From Blautia sp. (GTDB lineage Bacteria; Bacillota; Clostridia; Lachnospirales; Lachnospiraceae): a stretch of 64,000 nt of DNA. The notes under the pieces are model-generated. The model had not been told where the DNA came from. It saw nothing but the letters and a program-made list of their open reading frames with translations, and did no database searches. Shown here one piece after another: positions 32,935 through 42,190 of this stretch (within the stretch, counting starts at the first letter, position 1; each line of letters begins with the position of its first letter). The stretch covers positions 1 to 64,000 of the forward strand of contig JAFTPT010000042.1 in assembly GCA_017463155.1 (NCBI GenBank), written 5' to 3'. The position numbers were made by a program, and so were the translations under genes.

Positions 32935-32964
32935 TTGACAGAAGCCACTGTTATATGGTAATGT
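32935..32964 (+). promoter_or_regulatory. Promoter of the trp operon
   Basis: A perfect TTGACA (32935-32940) and an extended -10 TGG-TAATGT (TAATGT at 32959-32964) with an 18-bp spacer. It drives the T-box leader and the seven trp genes. Confidence 0.6.
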
Positions 32965-32979
32965 TATACAAATTTAAAA

Positions 32980-33260
32980 CATGAAACCGATGAAGCGGAG
33001 ATAACGGCGGTCATGCCTTTACAGAGAGCCTGCGGTGCTGAGAAGCAGGTGAGAAACAGGTCGTCAAATGGACCGCGGAGGGCGCAGTCAAATGTGGGTT
33101 TCCACAGAGTATTCTGCGACGTATAGGCGCACGTTACAGGCCGGGGATATGTTTGTATCCCGCAAGATGCATGGAATCGTCCGTGAAATAAGGTGGCACC
33201 GCGGGTAGTGTAAATTATTCGTCCTTGACAGAGAAACAGAGACTGTCAGGGATTTTTTTT
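32980..33260 (+). ncRNA. tRNA-Trp-sensing T-box leader of the trp operon
   Basis: Full T-box architecture. Stem I has the AGAGAGCC segment (33024-33031) and distal GAGAAGCAGG. The specifier is TGG at 33069-33071, inside CAAATGGACC with the expected following purine. The T-box core AGGTGGCACCGCG lies at 33191-33203, and a terminator stem (TCCTTGACAG 33222-33231 with CTGTCAGGGA 33243-33252) is followed by eight T residues. The UGGC in the T-box pairs with a tRNA acceptor end GCCA, which fits the G discriminator of tRNA-Trp. Uncharged tRNA-Trp is expected to stabilise the antiterminator and switch the operon on. Confidence 0.95.
33222..33260 (+). terminator. Regulated terminator of the trp T-box
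   Basis: A 10-bp stem with one G-U pair, 11-nt loop and U8 tract. The upstream part of its region competes with the T-box antiterminator. Confidence 0.9.
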
Positions 33261-33283
33261 GTTTCAAAAAAGGAGGAGGGAAA

Positions 33284-34750
33284 ATGAAATTTTTACCGGA
33301 GCTAAAGGAGGCAGCGAGGATCGCGTCCGAAGGGATCTACGATATCCTGCCGGTCAGCTGTGAGATCCTGTCGGACTTTATCACGCCCATCGAGGCCCTC
33401 AGGATCCTGCAGAACGTTTCGACCCATTGCTATATGCTGGAATCGGCCCAGGCCAACGAGACCTGGGGACGCTACACGTTCCTCGGGTACGACCCGAGAC
33501 TGGAGATCACGTGCCTGAACGGGGAGATGAAGGTCGGGGATCTGAAGATCAGGACCGAGGACCCGTCCTCGTACATCCGGCAGATCCTGCGGGAGTACAA
33601 AAGTCCGCGCTTTTCGTACCTTCCATCCTTTACGGGAGGACTGGTCGGGTATTTTTCCTACGACTATCTCACCTACAGTGAGCCGTCGACAAGATGCGAC
33701 GTCGAGGACAGCGAGGACTTCAAGGACGTGGACCTGATGCTGTTCGACAAGGTGATCGCCTTTGACAATCTCCGCCAGAAGATCATCCTGATCGTCAATA
33801 TGTCTCTTCGGGATGTGCAGGCCGGCTACAACAAAGCGGTCATGGAGCTGAAGCAGATGGCGGATCTTCTGAAGACCGGGGAAAAGAGAAAGGACCCGGG
33901 CGGAAGGCTGCTGGGCGAGGTGACGCCGCTCTTTGGAAAAGAGCAGTTCTGCGACATGGTGGAAAAGGCCAGACACTACATCCGGGAGGGGGATATCTTC
34001 CAGATCGTCCTGTCGAACCGCCTGTCGGCACCCTTTGAGGGGAGCCTTTTCAATACCTACCGGATGCTGCGGACCATCAATCCGTCCCCCTATATGTTCT
34101 ATTTTTCCGGGACGGACGTGGAGGTGGCCGGTGCTTCGCCGGAGACCCTCGTCAAGCTGGAAAACGGCGTTCTCCACACCTTCCCCCTGGCCGGCACCCG
34201 GAAACGGGGAGAGACGGACGAGGAAGACCAGCTGCTCGAAAAGGAGCTTCTGGCCGATGAGAAGGAACTGGCCGAGCACAACATGCTGGTGGATCTGGGG
34301 AGAAATGATCTTGGGAGGATCAGCTCCTTCGGAAGTGTCAAGGTTGAGAAATACCTGAGCATCGAACGCTTCTCCCATGTCATGCACATAGGGTCCACGG
34401 TGCGGGGAGAGATAAGGGATGGCAAGGACGCGATCGACGCAATCGAGGCGGTCCTTCCGGCGGGGACGCTTTCGGGAGCACCGAAGATCCGTGCCTGCCA
34501 GCTGATCGGTGAGCTCGAAAACAACAAAAGAGGAATCTACGGAGGCGCCATCGGGTACATCGATTTTTCGGGAAACATGGATACCTGCATCGCCATCCGT
34601 ATCGCATACAAAAAGAACGGCAAGGTGTTTGTCCGGAGCGGGGCAGGGATCGTGGCGGATTCCGTTCCCGAAAAAGAGTACGAGGAATGCCTGAACAAGG
34701 CAAAGGCTTCGCTTACGGCGCTCCGGATGGCAGGGGAGGTGGAAGAATGA
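33284..34750 (+). CDS. trpE: Anthranilate synthase component I
   Basis: Converts chorismate and ammonia (from TrpG) to anthranilate. The 488-residue protein has the N-terminal Trp-binding region with LLES-like element (CYMLESAQANETWGRYTFLG) and the chorismate-binding core: GDIFQIVLSNR, SPYMFYF, GASPETLVKLENG, PLAGTRKRG, HNMLVDLGRNDLGRI, HVMHIGSTVRGE, AGTLSGAPKIRA and the final IRIAYKKNGKVFVRSGAGIVADS. ATG 33284 follows AAGGAGGAGGG. It overlaps trpG by 4 bp. Feedback inhibition by tryptophan is expected from the LES motif. Confidence 0.97.
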   Translation: MKFLPELKEAARIASEGIYDILPVSCEILSDFITPIEALRILQNVSTHCYMLESAQANETWGRYTFLGYDPRLEITCLNGEMKVGDLKIRTEDPSSYIRQILREYKSPRFSYLPSFTGGLVGYFSYDYLTYSEPSTRCDVEDSEDFKDVDLMLFDKVIAFDNLRQKIILIVNMSLRDVQAGYNKAVMELKQMADLLKTGEKRKDPGGRLLGEVTPLFGKEQFCDMVEKARHYIREGDIFQIVLSNRLSAPFEGSLFNTYRMLRTINPSPYMFYFSGTDVEVAGASPETLVKLENGVLHTFPLAGTRKRGETDEEDQLLEKELLADEKELAEHNMLVDLGRNDLGRISSFGSVKVEKYLSIERFSHVMHIGSTVRGEIRDGKDAIDAIEAVLPAGTLSGAPKIRACQLIGELENNKRGIYGGAIGYIDFSGNMDTCIAIRIAYKKNGKVFVRSGAGIVADSVPEKEYEECLNKAKASLTALRMAGEVEE

Positions 34751-35316
34751 TCCTGCTGATCGACAATTATGACAGCTTTTCCTACAATCTCTACCAGCTG
34801 GTCGGAGAGATCGAACCGGACATCAAGGTGATCCGGAATGACGAACTGACCGTGGAGGAGATCGATGCGCTGAAGCCGGAGAGGATCATCCTCTCACCGG
34901 GACCAGGGCGGCCCGAGGAGGCCGGCGTGATCATCGAGGTGGTCAGGAAGCTCGGGGCAAAGATCCCGATCCTTGGCGTATGTCTTGGACACCAGGCGAT
35001 CTCGGCTGCCTTCGGCGCCACCATCACTTATGCCAGAAGGCTGATGCACGGAAAGCAGTCCGAGGTCCGGTTCGACACCGAATGCCCGCTGTTCCGGCGA
35101 TGCCCGGAGAGGGCGCTGGTGGCCCGGTATCATTCACTGGCGGCAGACCCGGACACGATGCCCTCCTGCCTTCGGGTGACGGCCGTCACCGCGGACGGAG
35201 AGGTCATGGCCGTGCAGCACGTCGAGCAGCCGGTCTACGGCGTTCAATTTCATCCGGAATCCATCATGACGCCGGACGGAAAACAGATGTTATACAGCTT
35301 TATAAAGGAGATTTGA
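34747..35316 (+). CDS. trpG: Anthranilate synthase component II (glutamine amidotransferase)
   Basis: Supplies ammonia from glutamine to TrpE. The 189-residue class I amidotransferase has LLIDNYDSFSYNLYQ, the oxyanion block LSPGPGRPEEAG, the nucleophile GVCLGHQAI (Cys near 79) and the HPESI catalytic His-Glu pair. The start ATG 34747 overlaps the trpE stop (ATGA). It is not fused to trpD as in some bacteria. Confidence 0.97.
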   Translation: MILLIDNYDSFSYNLYQLVGEIEPDIKVIRNDELTVEEIDALKPERIILSPGPGRPEEAGVIIEVVRKLGAKIPILGVCLGHQAISAAFGATITYARRLMHGKQSEVRFDTECPLFRRCPERALVARYHSLAADPDTMPSCLRVTAVTADGEVMAVQHVEQPVYGVQFHPESIMTPDGKQMLYSFIKEI

Positions 35317-35319
35317 ATC

Positions 35320-36348
35320 ATGATCAAGGAAGCAATCGTGAAGATCGTAAACAAAGAGGACCTGACCTATGACGAGGCATATGCGGTCATGAATGAGATC
35401 ATGAGCGGCGAGACGAGCGCGACGCAGAACGCGGCCTTCCTGGCCGCCCTGTCCACCAAGAGTGCCCGGGCCGAGACGACCGATGAGATCGCCGGATGTG
35501 CCGCGGCCATGCGGGATCATGCCACGAGGGTGGATACGGGAATGGAAGTGTTCGAGATCGTCGGAACCGGCGGGGACAACGCCAACAGCTTCAATATTTC
35601 CACGACCTCGGCGCTGGTGGCGGCCTCGGGAGGGGTCAAGGTGGCCAAGCACGGGAACAGGGCGGCGTCCTCCCGCTGCGGTACGGCGGACTGCCTGGAA
35701 GCGCTGGGCGTCAACATCAACCAGAGCCCCGAAAAGTGCGTGGAGCTCTTAAACGAGGTGGGGATGTGCTTCTTCTTTGCCCAGAAGTACCATTCCTCCA
35801 TGAAGTATGTCGGTGCGATCCGCAAGGAACTTGGCTTCCGCACCGTCTTTAACATCCTTGGACCGCTGACGAATCCGGGCTCGCCCTCCATGCAGCTGCT
35901 GGGCGTCTATGACGATTATCTCGTAGAGCCGCTGGCCCGTGTTCTCATAAGCCTGGGCGTCAGGAGGGGCATGGTCGTGTACGGGCAGGACAAGCTGGAT
36001 GAGATCTCCCTCAGCGCCCCCACGACGATCTGTGAATTTCAGAACGGGTGGTACCGGTCCTTTGCCATTACGCCGGAGGAATTCGGCTTTACGCGCTGCA
36101 CCCGGGAGGACCTGCGGGGCGGATCGCCCCAGGAGAACGCGGCCATGACACGGGCCGTCCTTGCGGGAGAGCAGGGACACAGACGAAACGCAGTCCTTTT
36201 AAATGCCGGCGCCTCTCTCTATATCGCCGGGAAGGCGGCCAGCATGAAGGCCGGCATACTTCTGGCCGGGGAGCTGATCGACTCCGGAAAAGCAGCCGCC
36301 CTTCTTGACCGCCTGATCGAGGTCAGCAACAGGGGGACAGCCGGATGA
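35320..36348 (+). CDS. trpD: Anthranilate phosphoribosyltransferase
   Basis: Joins anthranilate and PRPP. The 342-residue protein has the PRPP loop [16 protein letters not shown], the [22 protein letters not shown] segment and the catalytic-metal Asp/Glu region DELDEIS-like ([16 protein letters not shown]). It starts 4 bp after trpG. Confidence 0.97.
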   Translation: MIKEAIVKIVNKEDLTYDEAYAVMNEIMSGETSATQNAAFLAALSTKSARAETTDEIAGCAAAMRDHATRVDTGMEVFEIVGTGGDNANSFNISTTSALVAASGGVKVAKHGNRAASSRCGTADCLEALGVNINQSPEKCVELLNEVGMCFFFAQKYHSSMKYVGAIRKELGFRTVFNILGPLTNPGSPSMQLLGVYDDYLVEPLARVLISLGVRRGMVVYGQDKLDEISLSAPTTICEFQNGWYRSFAITPEEFGFTRCTREDLRGGSPQENAAMTRAVLAGEQGHRRNAVLLNAGASLYIAGKAASMKAGILLAGELIDSGKAAALLDRLIEVSNRGTAG

Positions 36349-37157
36349 GCGGGCAGGGAAAGCAGGGGAAAGAGCCTACGATCCTTGACCAGCTCGCCGC
36401 CCATGCCAGGGAACGGACCGAGGAGGCCAAAGGGCGGGTGCCACTGCAGGAGATGCGAAGACGTGCCATGGCCCTCCCCAAAGGAGACCGGGCGTTTGAA
36501 AAGGCGCTTGCAAGACCCGGACTCTCCTTTATCTGTGAATGTAAAAAGGCATCGCCGTCCAAAGGACTGATCGCCCCTTCCTTTCCGTATCTGCAGATCG
36601 CCAAGGAATATGAGGAAGCCGGGGCAGACTGCATTTCGGTGCTGACGGAGCCGAAGTGGTTCCTGGGCAGGGATCATTATCTCAAGGAGATCACCGAGAT
36701 CGTCCGGATCCCGTGCCTGCGCAAGGATTTTACGGTGGATGAATATATGATCCACGAGGCAAAGGTACTCGGCGCATCGGCCGTCCTTCTGATCGTCTCG
36801 ATCCTTGAGGAGGCGCAGATCCGGGAATACCTGGAGATCGCCGGGGAGCTGGGGCTGGCGGCCCTTGTGGAAGCCCACGATGAAGAGGAGATCCGCACGG
36901 CGCTTGCGTGCGGAGCCGGGATCATCGGCGTCAACAACCGAAATCTGAAGGATTTTTCCGTGGATACCTCGAACAGCCTCAGGATCAGCAGGCTGATCCC
37001 GGATGGCGTGCTCTTTGTATCGGAAAGCGGCGTGCGGACGGCCGCGGATGTGGAGGAACTGAAAAAGGCAGGGGCCGATGCGGTCCTGATCGGGGAAACG
37101 CTGATGAAGGCCGCCGACAAAAAGGCGAAGCTTTCGGAACTGCGGGGTGAAGGATGA
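36345..37157 (+). CDS. trpC: Indole-3-glycerol phosphate synthase
   Basis: Ring-closing decarboxylation of CdRP to indole-3-glycerol phosphate. The 270-residue TIM barrel shows [48 protein letters not shown] with its catalytic Lys, [13 protein letters not shown] and the phosphate loop FVSESGVRT. The ATG overlaps the trpD stop (ATGA). Confidence 0.97.
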   Translation: MSGQGKQGKEPTILDQLAAHARERTEEAKGRVPLQEMRRRAMALPKGDRAFEKALARPGLSFICECKKASPSKGLIAPSFPYLQIAKEYEEAGADCISVLTEPKWFLGRDHYLKEITEIVRIPCLRKDFTVDEYMIHEAKVLGASAVLLIVSILEEAQIREYLEIAGELGLAALVEAHDEEEIRTALACGAGIIGVNNRNLKDFSVDTSNSLRISRLIPDGVLFVSESGVRTAADVEELKKAGADAVLIGETLMKAADKKAKLSELRGEG

Positions 37158-37762
37158 CGCGGGTAAAGCTCTGCGGACTCATGCGGCCTGCCGATATCGA
37201 GGCGGCCAACCGTCTCGGGCCCGACTATGTGGGATTTGTCTTTGCGCCAAAGAGCCGGCGCTTTATCGGGCATGACAAGGCGGAGGAGCTGCGGGGGAGG
37301 CTTCGGTGCGGGATAAAGGCGGTCGGCGTCTTTACGGATGAGGCTCCGGAGGTGGTAGCCGCTCTGCTTGAAAGAGGCGTGATCGATCTCGCCCAGCTTC
37401 ACGGAGATGAGGATGAGCGGTATCTGGCAGAGCTTCGGCGCCTTACGGACAGACCCGTGATCCGGGCCTTCCGGATCCGGAGCCCGGAAGACATCCGGAG
37501 GGCACAGGAAAGCACGGCGGAGCATCTGCTCCTGGATTCCGGGGCAGGCACGGGCGAGACCTTCGACTGGAGCCTCGCCGGGATGAGCAGCAGGCCTTTT
37601 TTCCTGGCGGGAGGACTGACCCCGGAAAATGTGGGGGCAGCGATCCGGCAGGTCCATCCCCTGGCCGTGGATGTCAGCTCCGGCATCGAGACAGACGGCA
37701 GCAAGGATGAGAAAAAAATGGCGGCCTTTGTGGCCGCTGTCAGAAAGGAAGACAGATTATGA
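37154..37762 (+). CDS. trpF: Phosphoribosylanthranilate isomerase
   Basis: Amadori rearrangement of PRA to CdRP. The 202-residue barrel has [16 protein letters not shown] with the catalytic Cys, [24 protein letters not shown] and the phosphate-site end [26 protein letters not shown]. It overlaps trpC and trpB by 4 bp at each side. Confidence 0.97.
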   Translation: MTRVKLCGLMRPADIEAANRLGPDYVGFVFAPKSRRFIGHDKAEELRGRLRCGIKAVGVFTDEAPEVVAALLERGVIDLAQLHGDEDERYLAELRRLTDRPVIRAFRIRSPEDIRRAQESTAEHLLLDSGAGTGETFDWSLAGMSSRPFFLAGGLTPENVGAAIRQVHPLAVDVSSGIETDGSKDEKKMAAFVAAVRKEDRL

Positions 37763-38949
37763 GCAATCCGAACGGACGATTCGGTATACACGGCGGACAG
37801 TATATTCCGGAGACACTGATGAACGCGGTGATCGAGCTGGAAGAAGCCTACAACCATTACAAGAATGATCCGGCCTTCAAGGAGGAGCTTTCGGCTCTTT
37901 TTAATGACTACGCGGGAAGACCCTCGAGGCTTTACTATGCCGGAAAGATGACGGAGGACCTTGGCGGCGCCAGGATCTACCTGAAGAGGGAGGACCTCAA
38001 TCACACCGGCGCCCACAAGATCAACAACGTGCTGGGGCAGGCTCTTCTGGCCAAGAAGATGGGCAAGACCAGGCTGATCGCGGAGACCGGCGCCGGCCAG
38101 CACGGCGTGGCGACGGCGACGGCAGCTGCGCTGATGGGCATGGAATGCGTTGTATTCATGGGCGAGGAGGACACCATCCGCCAGGCACTGAATGTGTACA
38201 GAATGCGGCTTCTGGGAGCCACGGTCATTCCGGTCAAGACCGGGACGGCTACGCTGAAGGATGCCGTATCGGAGGCCATGCGCGAATGGACGTCCCGCAT
38301 CAGCGACACTCACTACTGCCTGGGCTCGGTCATGGGGCCGCACCCGTTCCCGACCATCGTCCGGGACTTTCAGGCGGTCATCTCGCAGGAGATCAAGGAC
38401 CAGCTTCTCCAAAAGGAGGGCAGGCTTCCGGATGCCGTGATCGCGTGCGTGGGAGGCGGCTCCAACGCGATCGGTTCCTTCTATCATTTTATCGAGGATA
38501 AGGATGTGCGGCTGATCGGCTGCGAGGCGGCGGGAAGAGGCGTCGATACCTTTGAGACGGCAGCCACCATCGCCACCGGGAGGGTCGGGATCTTCCATGG
38601 CATGAAATCCTATTTCTGCCAGGACGAGGACGGACAGATCGCGCCGGTCTACTCGATCTCGGCGGGCCTCGATTATCCGGGCGTCGGGCCGGAGCACGCA
38701 TGGCTTCACGATACGGGCCGGGCCGAGTACGTGCCGGTCACGGATGATGAAGCCGTGGAGGCGTTTGAGTATCTTTCGAGGACCGAGGGCATCATTCCGG
38801 CGATCGAATCGGCCCATGCCGTCTCCTATGCCATGAAGCTGGCTCCGCAGATGGAAAAGGACCGGATCATCGTGATCACCATCTCGGGAAGAGGAGACAA
38901 GGACTGTGCGGCGATCGCCCGCTACAGAGGGGAGGATATCCATGAGTAA
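37759..38949 (+). CDS. trpB: Tryptophan synthase beta chain
   Basis: PLP enzyme condensing indole with serine. The 396-residue protein is of the TrpB1 type: [13 protein letters not shown] start, PLP lysine in [36 protein letters not shown] phosphate loop and [20 protein letters not shown] overlap with trpF and 8-bp overlap with trpA. Confidence 0.98.
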   Translation: MSNPNGRFGIHGGQYIPETLMNAVIELEEAYNHYKNDPAFKEELSALFNDYAGRPSRLYYAGKMTEDLGGARIYLKREDLNHTGAHKINNVLGQALLAKKMGKTRLIAETGAGQHGVATATAAALMGMECVVFMGEEDTIRQALNVYRMRLLGATVIPVKTGTATLKDAVSEAMREWTSRISDTHYCLGSVMGPHPFPTIVRDFQAVISQEIKDQLLQKEGRLPDAVIACVGGGSNAIGSFYHFIEDKDVRLIGCEAAGRGVDTFETAATIATGRVGIFHGMKSYFCQDEDGQIAPVYSISAGLDYPGVGPEHAWLHDTGRAEYVPVTDDEAVEAFEYLSRTEGIIPAIESAHAVSYAMKLAPQMEKDRIIVITISGRGDKDCAAIARYRGEDIHE

Positions 38950-39724
38950 TATCAGAAAAGCATTTGCGGACGGGAAGGCATTCATTCCCTTCATCACCTG
39001 CGGGGACCCGGATCTGGAGACGACGGCGGCCGTGGTGCGTTCCGCCGCGGAAAACGGTGCGGACCTGATCGAGCTCGGGATCCCCTTCTCGGATCCGACG
39101 GCGGAGGGGCCGGTCATCCAGGGGGCCAATCTGCGGGCCCTGCAGGGAGGCGTCACCACGGACCGGATCTTTTCCATGGTGCGTGAGCTCCGGAAGGACG
39201 TGTCGGTACCCATGGTGTTCATGACCTACGCGAACGTGGTCTTCTCCTACGGAGCCGACCGGTTCATCGAGACCTGCCGGGAGATCGGGATCGACGGATT
39301 GATCCTGCCGGATCTGCCCTTTGAAGAGAAGGAGGAGTTCCAACCGATCTGCGAGCGCTGCGGCGTCGACCTGGTCTCGCTCATCGCGCCGACCTCCGAG
39401 AACCGGATCGCCATGATCGCCCGGGAGGCAGAGGGCTTTTTGTATATTGTCTCAAGCCTTGGCGTGACCGGCGTGCGGAACGAGATCAAGACGGACCTGG
39501 CTTCGATCATCAAGGTCGTGCGGGAGAACACGGACGTCCCCTGCGCCATCGGCTTCGGCATCTCCACGCCGGAGCAGGCCGCAAGGATGGCGGAGCTGTC
39601 GGACGGGGCCATTGTGGGCTCGGCGATCATCCGCATCCTTGAAAAGTATGGAAAAGAGGCTCCCGTACATGTCGGCGCCTATGTTAAGGAGATGAAGGAC
39701 GCGGTCGCCCGCTGCGGCCGCTGA
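38942..39724 (+). CDS. trpA: Tryptophan synthase alpha chain
   Basis: Cleaves indole-3-glycerol phosphate to indole for TrpB. The 260-residue barrel has [13 protein letters not shown], the catalytic Glu in [40 protein letters not shown] and [12 protein letters not shown] 38942 lies within the end of trpB. It is the last gene; no clear terminator is seen before the next promoter. Confidence 0.97.
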   Translation: MSNIRKAFADGKAFIPFITCGDPDLETTAAVVRSAAENGADLIELGIPFSDPTAEGPVIQGANLRALQGGVTTDRIFSMVRELRKDVSVPMVFMTYANVVFSYGADRFIETCREIGIDGLILPDLPFEEKEEFQPICERCGVDLVSLIAPTSENRIAMIAREAEGFLYIVSSLGVTGVRNEIKTDLASIIKVVRENTDVPCAIGFGISTPEQAARMAELSDGAIVGSAIIRILEKYGKEAPVHVGAYVKEMKDAVARCGR

Positions 39725-39745
39725 GCAGGGAAAGGCCTTTCAGAA

Positions 39746-39774
39746 TTGAATTTCCGGCCCGGATCTGGTATATT
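39746..39774 (+). promoter_or_regulatory. Promoter of the VanX-like gene
   Basis: TTGAAT (39746-39751) and TATATT (39769-39774) with 17-bp spacing and an extended -10 TGG. Confidence 0.6.
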
Positions 39775-39820
39775 CTATTCATAGAAACATCGAATTCACA
39801 TGGATAGGAGGAGACAGGGG

Positions 39821-40555
39821 ATGAGAAAGAACATCAGCAATAAAAGACTGGCAGCTGCTCTGCTTGCTGCACTGATCGGCACGATGGGCGGTGCGTCGGC
39901 CGTCGCCGCGGAGGATGTCACACTTTCGGACGATGCTTCGGATTTCGTGCTTCTTTCGGAGGCAGTGCCGGATGCGATCCTGGAGATCCGGTATTATTCC
40001 ACGTATAATTTTGTCGGAGACCGGATCGACGGCTATGAGCAGCCCACGGCGCTTCTGACCAAGGAGGCGGCAGAGGCGCTCGAGGAAGTGAGCAACGACG
40101 TGGAGGCGCAGGGCTACCGGCTGAAGATCTATGATGCCTACCGTCCGCAGATGGCGGTCACCCATTTTATGGAGTGGGCCCAGGACATGGATGATACCCG
40201 TATGAAGGATTATTTTTATCCGGAGCTTGACAAGTCCGTCCTGTTTGAACAGGGATATATTGCCGAGCATTCCGGGCACAGCCGCGGCAGCACGGTGGAT
40301 CTGACCCTGTTTGATATGGAGACGGAGAAGGAAGTGGACATGGGCGGCACCTTCGACTATTTCGGCGAGCTTTCCCATCCGGACTACACGGAGATCACGG
40401 AGGAGCAGTATGCCAACCGGATGATCCTGCGGGATGCCATGACCTCCCACGGCTTCCGTCCCCTGGAGGAGGAGTGGTGGCACTTCACCCTGGATGACGA
40501 GCCCTATCCCGACACGTATTTTACGTTCCCGGTGAACGAGGACTCCGTAAGCTGA
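39821..40555 (+). CDS. Secreted D-Ala-D-Ala dipeptidase (VanX/DdpX-like, peptidase M15D)
   Basis: Zinc dipeptidase that cleaves D-Ala-D-Ala or related cell-wall peptides. The 244-residue protein has a signal peptide (about 1-30, AALLAALIGTMGGASAVAAE), then the family core: ILEIRYYSTYNFVG, IYDAYRPQMAV with the catalytic Arg, the zinc motif SGHSRGSTVDLTL (His and Asp ligands) and EEEWWHFTL with the catalytic Glu and third ligand His. VanX of vancomycin clusters is cytoplasmic; the signal peptide here points to recycling or remodelling outside the membrane. No vanHA genes are present. ATG 39821 is placed by GAGGAG upstream. Confidence 0.88.
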   Translation: MRKNISNKRLAAALLAALIGTMGGASAVAAEDVTLSDDASDFVLLSEAVPDAILEIRYYSTYNFVGDRIDGYEQPTALLTKEAAEALEEVSNDVEAQGYRLKIYDAYRPQMAVTHFMEWAQDMDDTRMKDYFYPELDKSVLFEQGYIAEHSGHSRGSTVDLTLFDMETEKEVDMGGTFDYFGELSHPDYTEITEEQYANRMILRDAMTSHGFRPLEEEWWHFTLDDEPYPDTYFTFPVNEDSVS

Positions 40556-40612
40556 CGGGGTGCATTGGCTGCAAACGGTTTCTCACAGAACTGCATAACG
40601 ACTGACATGAAA

Positions 40613-40645
40613 AAAGGGGTGAACCGCAAAAAGCGGTCACCCCTT
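40613..40645 (-). terminator. Terminator of the DUF1887 gene, overlapping its 3' end
   Basis: AAGGGGTGAACCGC (40614-40627) pairs with GCGGTCACCCCTT (40633-40645, one bulged base). On the minus strand the stem is followed by a run of six T residues. The last codons and stop of the DUF1887 gene lie within the stem. Confidence 0.75.
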
Positions 40646-41803
40646 GATCCTTTGTATCAGACGGTTCAGCCGGATATCACTCCACTCGATCACCTCGATG
40701 CCGAGCTCCGCGGCGCGAAGGCGCATGGGACTGCGGCTCTTGGTGGCGGTATGGGAGGTCACGATGATGGCGCGGGAGCCCTTTCCGCCAAAGCGGTCCC
40801 GCAGAATGGCCAGCTCGTTCAGCGCTTCCGTGCGGATCTCACTGGTCTTGCAGCTGATGAAGACCGGGTGGATGCCCCGGACGGCCATCACGTCGATCTC
40901 GTTGGTGACACTGTCCCGCTGGCTGAATCCGCCCTGCCAGTTGACCACGGCGCTCAGGACCACATCGTCAAAGCAGCCGGCTGAGAGGCAGGCACGGAAG
41001 ACCTGAAGCTCCAGCACGGCGCCGATGTCCCTGAGCCAGAAGCGGACCATCGTATCCGGGAAACGGAAGGAAACATGCTCCTCACTGATGGAGAGATCCA
41101 GGATCAGCTCCGCGCGGGCAAGAGCCTGCAGAAGTCCTTCATCTGCGGTGACGGTGCCGTGATCGGCCTTGACCGTACGTTCGCCGGAGGCGTCGAGGTT
41201 CTCGCCCTCCGCAGTGGAAATGTTCTGTATGTAGCTGATCTGGCGGTTCCAGATCTTCCGGTAGGCCGAGAAGACCGAGAACAGCCGGTCGATCATGGGC
41301 AGCATCTGGCGGAGCCGCTGGTTATCCTCGCGTCCCGGCAGCAGATTTCCGCCGGCCATCAGAAAACAGGATTCCGCATCCAGCCGGATGGTGCAGGGAA
41401 GATCGCGGGCAAAGGGCGCGTTCCGGATCTCGAAGAACGCGTTCTTTTTATGACTGTAGGTGTAGACAGGGATCTCACTGTCCAGGCCTCCAAGCACTTT
41501 GCCGGCGGCAAACAGCGAGGCGTCCGTGCCGCCCGAGATATCGATCGCGCAGTCCTCGTGGGTCTCCAGGACCTGGCGGAGCCGCTTTTCGACCTTGCCG
41601 GCATCCAGCAGGCTGACCGGGACAAAGGTGATCCGTACATGGCAGCCGCGGCGTTCAAAGTACTTCTGTAAGGATTCCCGGAGCGTACGGTCCGCATCGA
41701 CCTCGGGCGGGCAGATAAAGATGGTCTCTTCGGGATGGAACATTTCGGTTCCCAGCACATTTTCAAGTGGACGTTCATCATACAGTTCGATCAGTGTCTT
41801 CAT
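40637..41803 (-). CDS. Card1/Can2-like DUF1887 protein: CARF-like domain plus PD-(D/E)XK-like nuclease
   Basis: The 388-residue protein has an N-terminal Rossmann-like CARF-type domain with the loop DISGGTDAS at 88-96, a middle helical part, and a C-terminal restriction-endonuclease-like fold with NEIDVMAVRGIHPVFISCKTS at 301-321 (E302, D304, K319). This is the layout of Card1/Can2, the cyclic-tetra-adenylate-activated nucleases of type III CRISPR systems. The expected acid of the (D/E)xK pair is Ser317 (SCK), so cleavage is uncertain or uses a shifted residue. No Cas gene or array is in the window. The gene stands directly downstream of tRNA-Glu on the same strand. Confidence 0.82.
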   Translation of the reverse strand: MKTLIELYDERPLENVLGTEMFHPEETIFICPPEVDADRTLRESLQKYFERRGCHVRITFVPVSLLDAGKVEKRLRQVLETHEDCAIDISGGTDASLFAAGKVLGGLDSEIPVYTYSHKKNAFFEIRNAPFARDLPCTIRLDAESCFLMAGGNLLPGREDNQRLRQMLPMIDRLFSVFSAYRKIWNRQISYIQNISTAEGENLDASGERTVKADHGTVTADEGLLQALARAELILDLSISEEHVSFRFPDTMVRFWLRDIGAVLELQVFRACLSAGCFDDVVLSAVVNWQGGFSQRDSVTNEIDVMAVRGIHPVFISCKTSEIRTEALNELAILRDRFGGKGSRAIIVTSHTATKSRSPMRLRAAELGIEVIEWSDIRLNRLIQRIKG

Positions 41804-41848
41804 GGCGGTCCTCCGCTTGCGCTTATGCAGTACATGCTACAGATACAC

Positions 41849-41880
41849 AAAAAGCCCACGGCATCAACCGTGAGCTTTTC
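41849..41880 (-). terminator. Terminator after tRNA-Glu
   Basis: On the minus strand GCTCACGG and CCGTGGGC (one G-U) enclose TTGATG and are followed by TTTTTG. It begins a few bases after the tRNA 3' end. Confidence 0.75.
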
Positions 41881-41882
41881 AG

Positions 41883-41954
41883 CAGCCAGTACGGGAATCG
41901 AACCCGTGTTTCCGCCGTGAGAGGGCGGCGTCTTAACCCCTTGACCAACTGGCC
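41883..41954 (-). tRNA. tRNA-Glu (anticodon CUC)
   Basis: A 72-nt cloverleaf on the minus strand. The acceptor stem is GGCCAGT/ACTGGCT with discriminator G, the D arm GGTCAAGGGGTTAAGAC, the anticodon stem CCGCC/GGCGG with loop CTCTCAC (anticodon CTC, plus-strand 41919-41921), and the T arm CACGGGTTCGATTCCCGT. CCA is not encoded. The CUC isoacceptor is the minor Glu tRNA in bacteria and is not always present. Confidence 0.95.
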
Positions 41955-42099
41955 ATGTCGTCAACCGACTTGCTTAGTATAAACTAGATGGATTCAAAAT
42001 GCAAGCACTTTTTGCGAAAAACAGAAAAAGAATTTTGGAATGTGAATGCAGCCGGGTTTTTCAGGGGAAAATCGGCGGAGGCGGGGGCAGAATTAAATC

Positions 42100-42129
42100 T
42101 TGCCAAGAACGGATGTTCTGGAGTATCAT
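42100..42129 (+). promoter_or_regulatory. Promoter of parE-parC
   Basis: TTGCCA (42100-42105) and TATCAT (42124-42129) with an 18-bp spacer that contains the LexA box. The leader to ATG 42191 is about 55 nt and includes AGAAGGAG before the start. Confidence 0.6.
42107..42118. promoter_or_regulatory. LexA (SOS) box between -35 and -10 of parE
   Basis: GAAC-GGAT-GTTC matches the Gram-positive LexA/DinR box GAAC-RNRY-GTTC at every defined position, extended by A/T symmetry to AGAAC...GTTCT. Its place within the promoter spacer is ideal for repression. In B. subtilis parEC is known as a LexA target. Confidence 0.75.
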
Positions 42130-42190
42130 AAAAAAGATAGTGTACATAAGATAAAAGGCGCAAGGCCTTGATGTAGAAGGAGATATTTGC

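Noticed and set aside
41883-41954. tRNA-Glu as an integration site for a mobile element
   Set aside because: No duplicated tRNA 3' end or integrase is visible in the flanks.
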